Below, in pieces: positions 53,765 to 64,000 of a DNA stretch of 64,000 nucleotides. Both the position numbers and the translations under genes were made by a program. The stretch spans positions 372,001 through 436,000 of the forward strand of contig LATX02000174.1 of assembly GCA_001466705.2 (NCBI GenBank), given 5' to 3'. Origin of the DNA: Moniliophthora roreri. Its lineage: Eukaryota; Basidiomycota; Agaricomycetes; Agaricales; Marasmiaceae. Numbering within the stretch: the stretch's first letter is position 1; each line of letters starts with the position of its first letter. The notes beneath the pieces were generated by a model, which had not been told where the DNA came from, searched no databases, and saw only the letters and a program-made list of their open reading frames with translations.

Positions 53765-56130
53765 AGTGACATGAGACGATTTTCTATTGCCTACACCCAG
53801 TATAATCCGGAATGTAACCTAATATGAAACCCACGTCCATTTGGGCATAGTCAATGCAAAGAAACACAAAGCGTACGAATCGGAGTATATCTCTTCAGGC
53901 TCCCCAACCTTCAGCAACATAGGTCGTATGCACGTGAAAAGATGGACGCTATCGAGTCGAAGGGTGTTGATGACAACACGAAGACGCAATGTAGACTCCT
54001 GATTGACTTGACTCCCGAGGTACCATTACATACACGATGGAGGTAAAGCTAGAAGACGACGTGTTGGGGCTCGGAAGTTTAGTGTGGTGAAGGAGGCGAT
54101 GAGAGACCCCACAACATAGAAAGGATGCTCAGCAGTCTTGAGCAGTTGTATGGTCGAGATGGAAGTTATACGTTGCAGGAATGACGGTTCAGCTGTAGAT
54201 GACCACAGCCTGCCGGCCCAGCTACAGCTCCTACTCCGCCCACTCCAACGCGCCTTATCGCGTCAAAGAATCCCGCAACGTTCAGCAGCCACCTCCTGAG
54301 GCTATGAGACTATACGAGACAGCGCGGCATGTCAACGCATGTCAACGCGTATGAACCCGACGTCGGTGGTGCTGCACGCAGAAGCAATGCACCATCCAGA
54401 ACCACCGGAATCAGTGTTAGGACGTATCGAAAGACGTTTCCGAGCAGAAATGCCGTAGCAAGGAGCTTGCAAATGCCATGGCTAAGTTTCAGCGAAGTGC
54501 CACGTGGCATAGAGAGGCGGCCAGAAAAGGACAATTCGGTGTGGTAACGATGAGAAACGCCTCGCGAATGGTCAGTCCAACGAGGGATTCGCCTGCATTG
54601 GAGCTGTCCTCGAAATCCGTTACGCCTGGCTTCGTTGATGTGAACGCGAGGGGCTGTATATGCTTTGAAGAGTTCATAAGGGCGTGTGTTCGCACGATCC
54701 TCGAGTAATTTATCAAATGATAAAGCTGAAGAACGAAAGCGATACGTGAATATAGAACAAACGAAAAGAGTGATTCGGTAATACCTATCTGAACAACCTT
54801 TCTTCCTATCTTATCAGCCTGCAATCCTCATAACTACTCTTTAAACCTGCTTGGGTCTCTGTCCTGGCACGTCCAGTTTCAATGACAGCGCCTTTCCTGT
54901 TTCAACCCCTCGAACGCAGTATCTTATCGGCAGGGTATATCCAATCGAGAGCTGTAGAAGCATGGATTAGAACGGTTCGTAGATTGCTCAGTACATACAA
55001 AAGGCTGACCTCGGATGTTCATGCAGTCATTTCTGGATGCAAAATTCGAAGGAGGAACGGACGCAACGAACATGGGAACAAGGCTCTGCGGAACCGAGCT
55101 TACTCAATCGTTCCCACGCGCCATTTTCCTTCTCCGCGACCCCATCTCGTTTCGGTACCCGTTTTCGCTCGCGCTCAAAGACCTTACTCCAGCTCATCTT
55201 AGCCTCAAGAACACCATAAGGCTCCTTGTCTTCGAGCAAAACCTGAAAGCTGTGAGTACGTGTGTTTGCATCAAGCTTTGGCTTAATGAGCCTGATGCTT
55301 CTATCTACCCTCTGCATGCTTTCCATTCTAACATTAGCGAGTGAAATGCGAGAAGTATGCATGATTCTGATATTTCTTCCGAGGCTGATCCTCATACATA
55401 GGTTGTTAACGCCTGGCGGACCGTTTGGACTCGCCTAAATGAATGAATGAATGCACTTCGTTCAGCAAGGCACCATCCTGCAGCTTTGATAACGGGCAAC
55501 GGGTCTACTTTTCTTGTCTCTGCGGACCGCGGACAGACCAGGGCCGAGGAATGAACCACCCAAATCTACGGGGAATATCCTACGATACAAGTTTGCTAGG
55601 TCAGACTCTATCTGTTCTCCGACTCAAGCCACGAACTTATCGCTACTCCGCTGCTCAATGCGACGATGCCCGCGCTTTCTGGTTAACGACCAAGCTCATT
55701 GAAGACCGGTTCATATGTGTGGAGCAACAGTCCATTCTTCGGTGATTAATGATTCTAATTGACATCCTTCCTTGCTTCCAGGCTAATTTATATTTAAAAG
55801 TCTATTCATAGAACAGAAGAAAGCGCAAGATGGCGATGAATCGCAGTCCCATCACTGGAACGAAATCAGCACATGATGGAGCCGCTGCGTGCCGTTCTTC
55901 GAGTTCAATTGTAACCTTTCCCGACGCTTATTCGACATGTTGAATGACGACGACTAGGGTTCCATACAGGCGTACAAAAGCTGTTGAGGGCAAGTTTTCG
56001 TACTTTCCGCTCGTACCGCACGGACCGCTGCAAGAACGCCTCACCAACCGAGTCTAATCCGGGATTTTGACGACAAGCAAGCCTGGATTTTCAAGTATCA
56101 TATGTGTTGCACGTTGGATGTCTCTGGCAG
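53765..56130. other. Gene-poor stretch with repeat R2 copy 2
   Basis: 54480-54720 (minus) matches 38800-39070. Frames at 55015-55344 and 55027-55395 oppose each other and show no domain. 55439-55452 is a short GAAT microsatellite. No supported gene. Confidence 0.35.
54480..54720 (-). repeat. Repeat R2, copy 2
   Basis: Inverted relative to the copy at 38800-39070. The minus-strand frame reads YSRIVRTHALMNSSKHIQPL and later SLCHVALR before a stop. Confidence 0.5.
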
Positions 56131-56140
56131 TATATAATGA
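56131..56140 (+). promoter_or_regulatory. TATA box of the pectate lyase gene
   Basis: GTATATAATG about 75 nt before the ATG at 56210. Confidence 0.55.
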
Positions 56141-56209
56141 GGGCGTAACCAGGTAGAAGAGGTCAGACAACGTCTCTTCCTCGTTTCTAGTCTTACACTG
56201 GTTCTCAGA

Positions 56210-57605
56210 ATGAAGTGGTTCACATCCATTTTCGCCGTCTTCGTTGCTCAGCTTGTTATGGTAGGTGTTTGATGCGATGTACGAGGAGATTGTAACTTAT
56301 GAACCGTACACAGGCCTCGCCCCTTGAGAAGCGTGCGTCAGTGAACGACGTTGCAACGGTTGGTTATGCCACCCTTAACGGCGGGTTAGTGTCTCTTTCA
56401 TTCTTACTGCAACTAGCGGCTGACAGAGTTACTCAGAACCACTGGAGGATCAGGCGGCACTCAAACCACTGTCACCACGCTCTCTGCCCTCACCAGTGCC
56501 GTCTCGGGAGATGCTAAAAAGATTGTCATAATCTCTGGTAGATCGTGCTATTCCCTTACGCCGCATAATCCCGATGACTCATTGTCTCGCGTTCAGGCAC
56601 TATCACAGGCAACACTGTCGTCAAAGTCGGCCCCAACACAACCGTCATTGGCAAGACAGGGTCCCAGCTCGTTGGTGTTGGCCTTCGTGTCCTCGAAGTC
56701 AACAACGTCATCATCCGAAACGTCAAGATTTCAAAAGTTCTCGCCGATGCTGGGGATGCTATCGGTGTTCAGGAAGCCAATCAAGTGTGAATCGATCATG
56801 CTGATCTCTCTAGTGATCTTGATCATGATAAGGTGTGTTTCTATCCTCAAAAATACGAATGAACGATATTGATGATTTCTATCAATAGGATTAGTAAGGA
56901 TTCTGAGCTATATGAAAGCTTGAAAGCGAGTCGGCTCATTAGTCTTTTGACAGCTACGATGGTCTTCTGGACATTACTCACGGCTGCACTGGCGTCACTG
57001 TCTCCAACAGCAAGCTCTACAATCACTGGAAGGTTCGTTGGAACGAGCACCTTCCCGTAACCGAGACTCATTCGGATCACAGGCCTCACTTGTCGGACAC
57101 TCTGACAGCAATGGTGACGAAGATGTTAAGATCACCGTCACATATGTCGGAAACTACTGGAGCAACCTGAACTCTCGTACTCCATCCTTCCGGTTCGGTG
57201 AGTAACATTATTCGAGTTCAAGCCATTCACTGAGACTGACTCGGATAGGTCACGGACACATCTTCAACAACTACTTTGAGAACAATAATGACGGTATCAA
57301 CACCCGTGATGGAGCTCAGTTGCTTGTCGAGAACAATGTCTGGGTCGGTGAGTATCAGCCAACAAATGTTGATATTAAAGACTGTTCCTCATTGCGTAAT
57401 ATGATTGGTTTCACCAGGTGGATCGGATCCTCTGTACGCCACTGATGAAGGTTTCGCAGTTTCGAAGAACAACGACTTTGACGGAATGGAGGATACTGCT
57501 CCCACTGGCAACTTCAACACCGCACCTTACTCATACAGTCTGATAGCCACTAGTAGCGTCGTGTCTTCCGTCAAGGCGACCGCTGGTCAGACCTTGGCGT
57601 TCTGA
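56210..57605 (+). pseudogene. Pectate lyase (PL1 type) interrupted by an in-frame stop
   Basis: The family cleaves polygalacturonate by beta-elimination and is secreted. The start MKWFTSIFAVFVAQLVM is a signal peptide. Exons joined by 50-90 nt introns read ASPLEKRASVNDVATVGYAT, GGSGGTQTTVTTLSALTSAV, VIIRNVKISKVLADAGDAIG, DGLLDITHGCTGVTVSNSKL, LYNHWK, ASLVGHSDSNGDEDVKITVT, NNYFENNNDGINTRDGAQLL and end VKATAGQTLAF. In the most conserved block, QV-stop-IDHADLSSDLDH, a TGA (56788-56790) stands where the family has Trp. The frame continues intact on both sides, so this is one nonsense change in an otherwise preserved gene, or a base error. Skipping the block with the GT just before the stop would lose the conserved Asp residues. 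A catalytic-site product is therefore unlikely unless the stop is read through. Confidence 0.85.
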
Positions 57606-58490
57606 TTTACGACAGCTGAGTAGTTGGTATTGAGTTGATAATTGTGCCACTATTTCTATTCTCAAATGTACTGTAACGAAGCCAAAATCAAACGCATTCA
57701 ATGTATGCTCATTGCATAAAACAACTCTAGATTTATCATCCGAGAGCCAGCTAGGGATTCGCTGACGCGTGTGCGAATAAAAAGCCGCGATGGCCTAGAT
57801 CAAGGTTTCATCACTGTCACTGGGTCGCTCCCGCTTCTTCAGATAGGAACCATCTGGCCCAACTTTTCTATCTGCATTCATGAGCGCTCCGTCCACAACA
57901 AATGCGCCTTTTCGATACTACAAGTACTCATATAAACAGGACAATTCATAGCAAGCGCTGGAAGGAGCACCAATGAATGTAAATGGGAGAGTTGGGCCAG
58001 CTATCTGAACAGGCCCTTAGCTCGTGTACACTCTCAGGACGCCAAAAAACCTTTCCTCTAGATTACTTCACAGGGAGGTTCCTACTATTTGTCAGTTTAT
58101 GTCTCAACTCCGGAAGGATTTCCGGATCACTCAATGGTCGGACGGTTGATGCATGCAGGAGGCGCAACAACCCTGATGGAGGATGGCACTACGAGGAAAT
58201 TTATCTAGATACGTTCAACGTTCGCATACGAAAGAATTTGGCATATCTCAATCTCATACTCTCATCTTACCGGCTTTTCCGCTCCGACATCGGGTAACAT
58301 GAATCGATTTAGACATAGTGTACTCTATAGATCCTCGCCCTGAGGTCGGTAAATTTTGTCTACCGATCGAGCACAGCTGCATATGTCGAGTCAGTCCTCA
58401 CGCTTCCGAGGAAAGTATCGTAACAAGTGCACTATATTCTGTAGAATATTAACTTGTGATTGATACACAGTCAATCCTCAATCCCTTCTA
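57606..58490. other. Intergenic
   Basis: 3' flank of the pectate lyase gene and upstream region of the Zn2Cys6 gene. Frame 57983-58297 (104 codons) has no recognised domain. Confidence 0.35.
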
Positions 58491-58492
58491 CA

Positions 58493-59056
58493 ATGAGTCC
58501 ATCTACCATCTCAGACCCGAACAAGTGTAGAAGGTTCAGGACACTGCTGGCGTGTACCAATTGCCGTCGTCGAAAAGCCAGATGTAGACCTCACCCTGAA
58601 GGCTTTTCCAAGCCGTGTGAGAGGTGTTACACCAGGAGAATTTCATGCGAATACAGGCGTGTCGAATCTTCTCCGAGTCGTTCATCCTCTACACATGCGT
58701 CCATTCAAGTCGCCTTGCCTGCTCCTCCGTTGATCTCATTTGGTTCGAGGCATGCATTCTCTGAACATGCAAATAGCAACTTCATTCCTCCACCAGTCGC
58801 ATCCATACCTATTCCGCCAGAGTCATACCCGAGCGCTTCAAATCGGATCCCGCCACCTGCTCACCACGTCCCAGCAACTCAGATGTCCAACATTGGGATC
58901 CCAGACCAATTCTCTATCCAAAATCCGACATCTCTATTGTTAACGCCGTCGAATACTCCCACAGCTACTGTATCTCGAGCCACCCGCCAGTATCCTACCA
59001 CATACACCTCGTACACGTCTTCCATGGAGTCACGGGAAGTCTTTTTAGAAAGGTAA
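58493..59056 (+). CDS. Zn2Cys6 binuclear-cluster transcription factor
   Basis: DNA-binding regulator of the fungal Gal4-type class. The start chosen is MSPSTISDPNKC (58493); the open frame begins earlier without an ATG. Residues about 20-47 hold the six cysteines: CTNCRRRKARC, ten residues, CERCYTRRISC, giving C-x2-C-x6-C-x10-C-x2-C-x6-C. The rest is Ser/Pro/Thr-rich and of low complexity, with no fungal-specific middle domain. The frame stops at 59056 just after GAAAGGTAAGTG; a GTAAGT donor there suggests an intron (to the AG near 59106) and a short extra exon (SYPDCNSQPCLHGYH), so the true end may be near 59155. A plus frame at 59067-59306 with acidic residues could be a further part in another frame. 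At about 190 residues it is short for the class. It lies downstream of the pectate lyase gene; a regulatory link is possible but unsupported. Confidence 0.82.
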   Translation: MSPSTISDPNKCRRFRTLLACTNCRRRKARCRPHPEGFSKPCERCYTRRISCEYRRVESSPSRSSSTHASIQVALPAPPLISFGSRHAFSEHANSNFIPPPVASIPIPPESYPSASNRIPPPAHHVPATQMSNIGIPDQFSIQNPTSLLLTPSNTPTATVSRATRQYPTTYTSYTSSMESREVFLER

Positions 59057-59306
59057 GTGACTCTGAATGTGGTATGGTCCTCAACTGAGAAAGGGTATTT
59101 ATGCAGTTATCCCGATTGCAACAGTCAGCCGTGCCTTCATGGTTATCATTAACGCCGATACGTACACCGTCGATAATGTACCTCTGATAATAATACCTCG
59201 TATATGCTGCGATGAGAACACTAGTGTATTGCTAGAGAGGGTCGAGGACCTAAGTGTAGAGATAGACTGGTGGGATATGTTGTCTGCTGACATGAGTTCG
59301 GACTAG

Positions 59307-60532
59307 GGCCAAGGGACCCGGACAGAGGATGCAATGTCGTTGTGGCGAAGGCAAAGGTTCGAGTTCCATAGCGCAGATCCCGAAAGGTTTAGTAGGGAAG
59401 GTTTCCGTTGAAAAGAATGGATTTCGATGAGCTGCCAGTGTAAAGCCGTATACAAAACTACTAGGCCCATACTCCCGAGTCTACGTTACGCTCGAAGAAA
59501 ATGTCAGTATGTATGATGTTAGACAGGAAATGCTAAGACGCACTTAGTATTTTATCTCCCAGATCAATCAGCAGCATAATCTCATCTTACCCTCGGACCT
59601 TCGTTCCACGACGTCACCATTTATCCGGGTAGATATATTCGAGTCAAGTCTTGAACAAATTGGCGGTGCTGTACGATGTTTTCATTGAAACTGGGACCTT
59701 GTAATGTTAGCCGCGTATCAGTAATCACATAAGGATAAGGACTCACTAGTGCTATGTTACCTATCTTCGTCATGGTGTACCTCGTTGGCGGGCGAGATGA
59801 GCGTTGAATGTTGAACAGAGAAAAAGTCAAAGTCTAGACCGGTCAAGGTCAAGGCACGTTCCTTGACGTCATCGACACTGCCACGTTGTCCGCCTCATGC
59901 TTCTTGACACTTGACAATGACCATCACCTCCTAACTTCTAACCCAGACCATTCTTTCTGGGTACATCATACCCCATATCGACCTTCCTCACTTGGTCGCA
60001 GTCATCCATCTGGAATTCGCCTACCAATACAGGTCGTCATTACGGCTCCATTCCGCCGCAACAATCTGAATTCTACAGAGCTGGTGTTATCGTTAACCCG
60101 GTTTATTTTCTTCGAAGAAGCGAATAGTGGTTTATTTAGGTACTGAAGCAACGAACACTTCCCAGTACAACATTCTTCTAGACGCCAATCATTTCACATT
60201 ATATGACCTCCCTCGTTATAATTCGTTTGCCAGCAGCATAATCTTTTCGGACTCGGATTACTGTCGTACTCGGCATTTCCAGCTGTCTATCCGACGTGAT
60301 CTGTACCGACCATTATCGCGCTGAAAAGCTGTTCTTTTACGCCGCTTACCTAAAGCACGATCCACCGTTCGCCTCATGCCTGACGGAGCCATGTCGACGT
60401 TCCTGGCGCATTCTATCGCAAACCGAGCCTTGCCAAATATTCCGTATGTCCATTTCTTCACAATAAAAGGCTTCATTTTTCTAAACCCTTCGCTATGCCT
60501 GTAATTACTTAGCCGAAACATTCGTCTACGAA
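59307..60532. other. Stretch with possible upstream exons of an unknown gene
   Basis: Plus-strand segments with protein-like composition (about 60127-60324, STSQYNILLDANHFTLYDL-like; about 60345-60443, STVRLMPDGAMSTFLAHSIA) precede the frame at 60533. I could not join them with consistent splice phases. Confidence 0.25.
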
Positions 60533-60871
60533 GTGCTAGAAGACATCCGGAGACACATCAACTCTCTGCTGGAGCAGCTCGGGATAGACCCACGCCGCAC
60601 TAGGATTCAGGAAGTTGAAAGTCGAATATTCCGGTTTGTCGGTGATCAGACCCGGGCTCCAGAAGTAACCAATTTCAAGCTAAAAGAAAAACTCACATCA
60701 GGTCAAGCTGATTTGATTAGAGAGATGCGAGCCGTGCTTTCAACAGCGGGAAGCCTGCACCGCAGGCCCAGGGGTACTCGAAAGCTGACTGACAACATAT
60801 GGGTCATTGTTGCAATGAAGAGCAGAAGACGAAGAGCAGAAGACCGAGAGCGGAGATTCGAAGACGTGTAG
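60515..60871 (+). CDS. Hypothetical protein, 3' exon of an unassigned gene
   Basis: Open frame after a TTACTTAG acceptor: TFVYEVLEDIRRHINSLLEQ, LGIDPRRTRIQEVESRIFRF, then APEVTNFKLKEKLTSGQADL and a basic C-terminus. Mostly helical, charged. No family recognised. The 5' part is unresolved, so the start is not known. It may be a genuine lineage-specific gene or a relic. Confidence 0.35.
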   Translation, partial: ETFVYEVLEDIRRHINSLLEQLGIDPRRTRIQEVESRIFRFVGDQTRAPEVTNFKLKEKLTSGQADLIREMRAVLSTAGSLHRRPRGTRKLTDNIWVIVAMKSRRRRAEDRERRFEDV

Positions 60872-61058
60872 GTTGGAAAGTTGACGGCGTACTACGAGAA
60901 CTTGCGTCCTCAAGGGTACATCAGTCCTCCAGATAGTCCGTACGACTTAAGCGCTTCGCAGGAGATGTTACGAAAGAACCGTTGACTCTGGGCGCTTCAG
61001 GGGATGACAAGATGATCGAGATTCGTTCTCGCGATATTCCATCAGCAAAAATCGTGTA

Positions 61059-61185
61059 GTGCTATAATGGGTTCCCCGGGGTTTATAATCTACCTGCAGG
61101 TTATTATGACCCTTAAAACCAGTCATAACCCCCACAAACCAGGCCACAACCAGGTTATAATCCCCCTGGAGCTAGGTTATAGCAC
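61059..61185. mobile_element. Small TIR (MITE-like) element
   Basis: 127 bp with perfect 9-bp inverted ends GTGCTATAA and TTATAGCAC. The interior has several GGTTATAA-type words in both orientations and no coding potential. Target duplication not evident. Confidence 0.5.
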
Positions 61186-61345
61186 TTTCTGGTTTTTGAT
61201 GATGTCCAAGTCAGATTCGGGGTCGGTGAGAACGAGGCACAGTCACGGCGGGACACCTGCATGTTCATCCTAAATTGAAGAGGTTCAGGTGCACCATTCT
61301 TGCTGGGATAGCGTATAGACTCGGACAACCATAAGATTTGTGTGA

Positions 61346-61804
61346 CTAATTAGTAAAGGGAAGTAGTTGGTGACTGTAAATATAAAAACCAATAAAAAGT
61401 AAGATAAAGGGCCAGATCGGGACTGGGTGTCAACGCGTCTTGATTAGTGTGTGAAGGATACAGTTCGGCAGACAAAAACGCACCGCTTGCGACATTGGTC
61501 TGATTCCCATCCCCGTTATTATTATTTTGAGATCCATTGGTGTTACTGTTACTGTAGCGGCGGTTGTCATACGACTGGTCATTGTCAGTTGCGTGTGCAT
61601 TGCGCCCAGTCCAGCCTCACTCACTATTCTGCTTTCTTCCTCCCCGCGCGCGGTTCCACTCCTAGTCCTAGCTTCCTCCCCGCTCGCTATCTCGCGCTCA
61701 GTCTGAATGGACCCTCCGCCAACCGCTTGTCCCCCAGTCAGACCGTCCATCGACGTTCCAGGAGGCTGGTCGTGTATTGTACGAATCCTGGCAGCGCGCT
61801 CCAT
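61346..61804 (-). CDS. Chimeric Asn/Gly-motif protein with membrane helix (family member 12)
   Basis: Exons 61804-61625, 61574-61484 and 61422-61346; 348 nt, 115 aa in frame. Exon 1 (TSMDGLTGGQAVGGGSIQTE, then Glu/Arg-rich) and the phase-0 intron after it match the gene at 46559. Exon 2: YDNRRYSNSNTNGSQNNNNG, DGNQTNVASG, closest to the genes at 42906, 44155 and 62876. Exon 3, PIWPFILLFIGFYIYSHQLL, is the anchor of the genes at 42906 and 44155. It therefore combines the N-terminus of one subfamily with the motif and anchor of another. Without splicing of intron 1 the Asn-rich motif is out of frame, so the intron is required. A TATAAA lies about 115 nt upstream. Confidence 0.76.
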
Positions 61805-62233
61805 GGGTAGTGTGTAAATTGAAAATGAGAGACAACAGTGAAAAAAAAAGATTAGCAGTTAGGTAAGGCGAAACGCAGAGAGTTTGTGTAGGAACGACAG
61901 TCTCTTTGAAGAACAAGTTTATACTGTTTCAGCGGCAATACAGTAAGAAGAATGTAAGCGCAAGCGCCCATTGGTTTCCATCTGTCAAAGCCGATCAATG
62001 TTGTAAAGGAAGAATGTTAGATGCTTATGGATAACCATTAGACCTAAATAGGTGTGATTTGCCCAAGCGACCAGCAAGCAGAGCCACCCCGTATAGTAAC
62101 ACGTATCAATTTAGGAGTCCTTTGTTCATTGACATGAGAAATGAAACGAAGAAACACTTCCATCAGTATTGGAGCTCCCTGACTGCTCAAGTGCTCGTAA
62201 CTGCGCCCGTATCCAATCCCATTAGCCAGAATT

Positions 62234-62876
62234 CTAAAGGATACGTGAGATTATCGGTAGGTAGACCCGACCGACTAGGTAAACACACAAGCATATAAAA
62301 ATAATAATCAAGATAGTCCATATCGAAAACGGGAACGAGTGTATCGTATTGGTCGGGCTTGGGGTAGAGGGAAAAGCCTTTCCTGGAACTAGACCATGGA
62401 CAGGTGTAGAGGATCGTGCCTCATCTCGATAAGGTTCTGCATGAATCTGAGATGGCTCAGATGGTCTGTGACTAGGCTGTGGTTTCCGAGGAGCTTGCCG
62501 TTGAGCGATATGTTCATTATCATCATCATCATAATCGCTATGATCACCGCGACCATTACGATCTCCACGATGCTTCCTCGGAGGACGCTCACGGCGTCGG
62601 ACTGGGTGTCAATGTTTCTTGATCAGATTTCTAATCGGAGATTTCGGCAGACTAAAACACACCGTTATTTGTTCCGTCATACGTAGGCACATTTCCATTA
62701 TAATTAGTCTGATTCCCATCCCCGTTGTTATTATTTTGAGTCCCACCCCAATTGTTGTTGTTGTACCGGCGGTTATCCTGATTATCATAGTGTTTGCTGC
62801 CATTGTTGTACTGGTTTCCGCCGACACTATTGAAGTTACCGCCACTGATTCGAAAGCCGTGGGTGTTGTTGAACAT
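62234..62876 (-). CDS. Chimeric Asn/Gly-motif protein with charged linker and membrane helix (family member 13)
   Basis: Exons 62876-62663 and 62601-62234; GTGTGT donor, phase 1; 582 nt, 193 aa in frame. Exon 1: THGFRISGGNFNSVGGNQYN, DNQDNRRYNNNNWGGTQNNN, NGDGNQTNYNGNVPTYDGTN, the type of the genes at 42906 and 44155. Exon 2 is of the other type: RRRERPPRKHRGDRNGRGDH, an Asp-rich run (SDYDDDDNEH), a long Pro/Ser linker, then SIWTILIIIFICLCVYLVGR as membrane helix and a short tail. It is the clearest case of motif exon and linker/anchor exon coming from different subfamilies. TATAAA about 60 nt upstream. Predicted tail-anchored. Confidence 0.8.
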
Positions 62877-62999
62877 GCCGAGTAATGAGGGAGACGGTGG
62901 TAGTGAAAATGAAAGAGAAAGACAACGGTGGTAGGTTTATAAAGGAGGAATAGCTGTTTGGCGTTTAGCTGTGCCTCCCGGGGGATAGCTCTATATATA

Positions 63000-64000
63000 T
63001 GACATATAGCCTGATGATCAGTGCATGTCCTTCGACACCGGAAATGGATGGGACCCAAATCTGCATGTGTGCAGGCGGCATTGCATCTATCACACCGCAT
63101 CGCCCCGAACTCTATTTGACAGCCTTTGTTTTCCAGGCATCCTATCCCAGCTCCCGGAGCAAGCGCCTTGCTGAACTTTGCATCTGGACATGCTCTCGCT
63201 GATTTTACCGAGCGAACACGGGACAGTTGGAGAGTCAGGGTGGCGGTGGGGCGGTGAGCAATGAACGATGATTAATGATTGCTTACCATGGGAAAAGAGA
63301 TAGCAACAACACCTAATCCTAGCTAAACAGCTATTGCATCGCAACAAATAACAGATCCTGTTATGTAGACGCATTGTTATTTAGTATCCTTGTACTTACC
63401 TTGTAATTCGCAATGGCATGTCTTGTCAGCACCTGTATCACAAAGGGGAATACCGATATCATTTCTTCTGGAAGAGCGATGTCGATACTAGTAAGTAGGA
63501 CCTAAAGGCATAATGTGCATATAAGGAAGGTGTTGAATACATCGAAATGCAATATGAAAATGGTATGGTGTCCGTACAGCGCATCGTTCAGCAAAGCAAT
63601 TCCGTCCGTGAGGTACTTTTCTTGGTGAAGAGCGAGTGGAAGATATGAGATGGCCGATATGAGGCATATTTGGGAGGGAGAAGTATAGATTGCAGTGGAA
63701 GAGGCAGAGACTTCGCGGCGTCTGTCAGCGGTTGTATCCATCTTCCTCCCGCAATCTCATCTCTCGCCTCTTCGATCAACTCCAGTCAATCCCATGTAGC
63801 AGAAATGAGATCTCCGAGTGCTCACGGAGCGCGTACTATTGACTGGCAACATATGTTGAGAAGTGGGTTTGAAGGTTGCATGGTCAACCTCGAGCGAAGA
63901 ATACGAATGTGGATCCTTACCCGTCTCCCTAGCAACGCTTTTTTTTCTTCATTCACCTCTCTGAGCCCAGTTGAGACTCGTATCATGAGAATATGATACC
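63000..64000. other. Right edge, no supported gene
   Basis: Short frames on both strands, none with a domain or exon chain. A gene extending beyond the window cannot be excluded. Confidence 0.35.

Noticed and set aside
62619..62885. Plus-strand hydrophobic frame rich in Ile, Pro and Val
   Set aside because: Antisense of Asn/Gly codons (AAT, GGG) in member 13. The same artefact appears opposite other members (for example 43988-44365, 49800-49985, 50277-50477).

Overview
The window looks like nuclear DNA of a mushroom-forming basidiomycete (Agaricomycetes). The evidence is spliced genes with many 50-60 nt GT-AG introns, TATA boxes about 65 nt before start codons, a secreted oxalate decarboxylase pair, a pectate lyase, a Zn2Cys6 regulator, an intron-bearing tRNA-Ile, and many decayed repeats. 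All exon structures given here were built by hand; each proposed gene model was checked for reading-frame closure across its introns unless stated otherwise.

Layout. 0.4-7 kb (minus strand): two tandem oxalate decarboxylase genes. 8.8-11.4 kb: first copy of a long, decayed dispersed repeat (called R1 here; other copies at 23.4-24.6, 40.2-42.4 and 43.1-43.7 kb). 12.6-62.9 kb: thirteen members of a family of small proteins built from Asn/Gly-rich motifs, mostly ending in one transmembrane helix. 14.7-17.8 kb (plus) and 34.7-31.9 kb (minus): two Cdc48/p97-type double AAA+ ATPases in inverted orientation, each followed by an AT-rich, repeat-laden, gene-poor stretch. 53.7 kb: tRNA-Ile(AAU). 56.2-57.6 kb: pectate lyase gene with an in-frame stop at a tryptophan position. 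58.5-59 kb: Zn2Cys6 transcription factor.

The notable system is the 13-member family. Members share a start region, phase-1 introns with GTGCGT/GTGTGT-like donors, one of a few exon-1 motif types (GG-x-x-N-x-V-x-x-x-Q, NN-F-S-x-A-x-F-x-G-x-N, or NNNNGDG-x-Q) and one of several C-terminal linker/membrane exons. Exon combinations are mixed between members, as expected from exon shuffling at a fixed intron phase. In one member the membrane exon is replaced by a whole Cdc48 ATPase, in frame over nine exons (850 residues predicted). The exon-1 motif resembles, from memory, short N-terminal motifs seen on basidiomycete NLR-like proteins. A homotypic assembly motif is therefore a reasonable but untested reading, and a linked Cdc48 unfoldase carrying the same motif would fit a system that builds and dismantles such assemblies. 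That functional link is inference.

The remainder is mostly intergenic or decayed sequence: one perfect 56-bp inverted repeat, a candidate solo LTR, two small TIR elements, a double hairpin next to a telomere-like tract, and several short open frames that could not be assigned.
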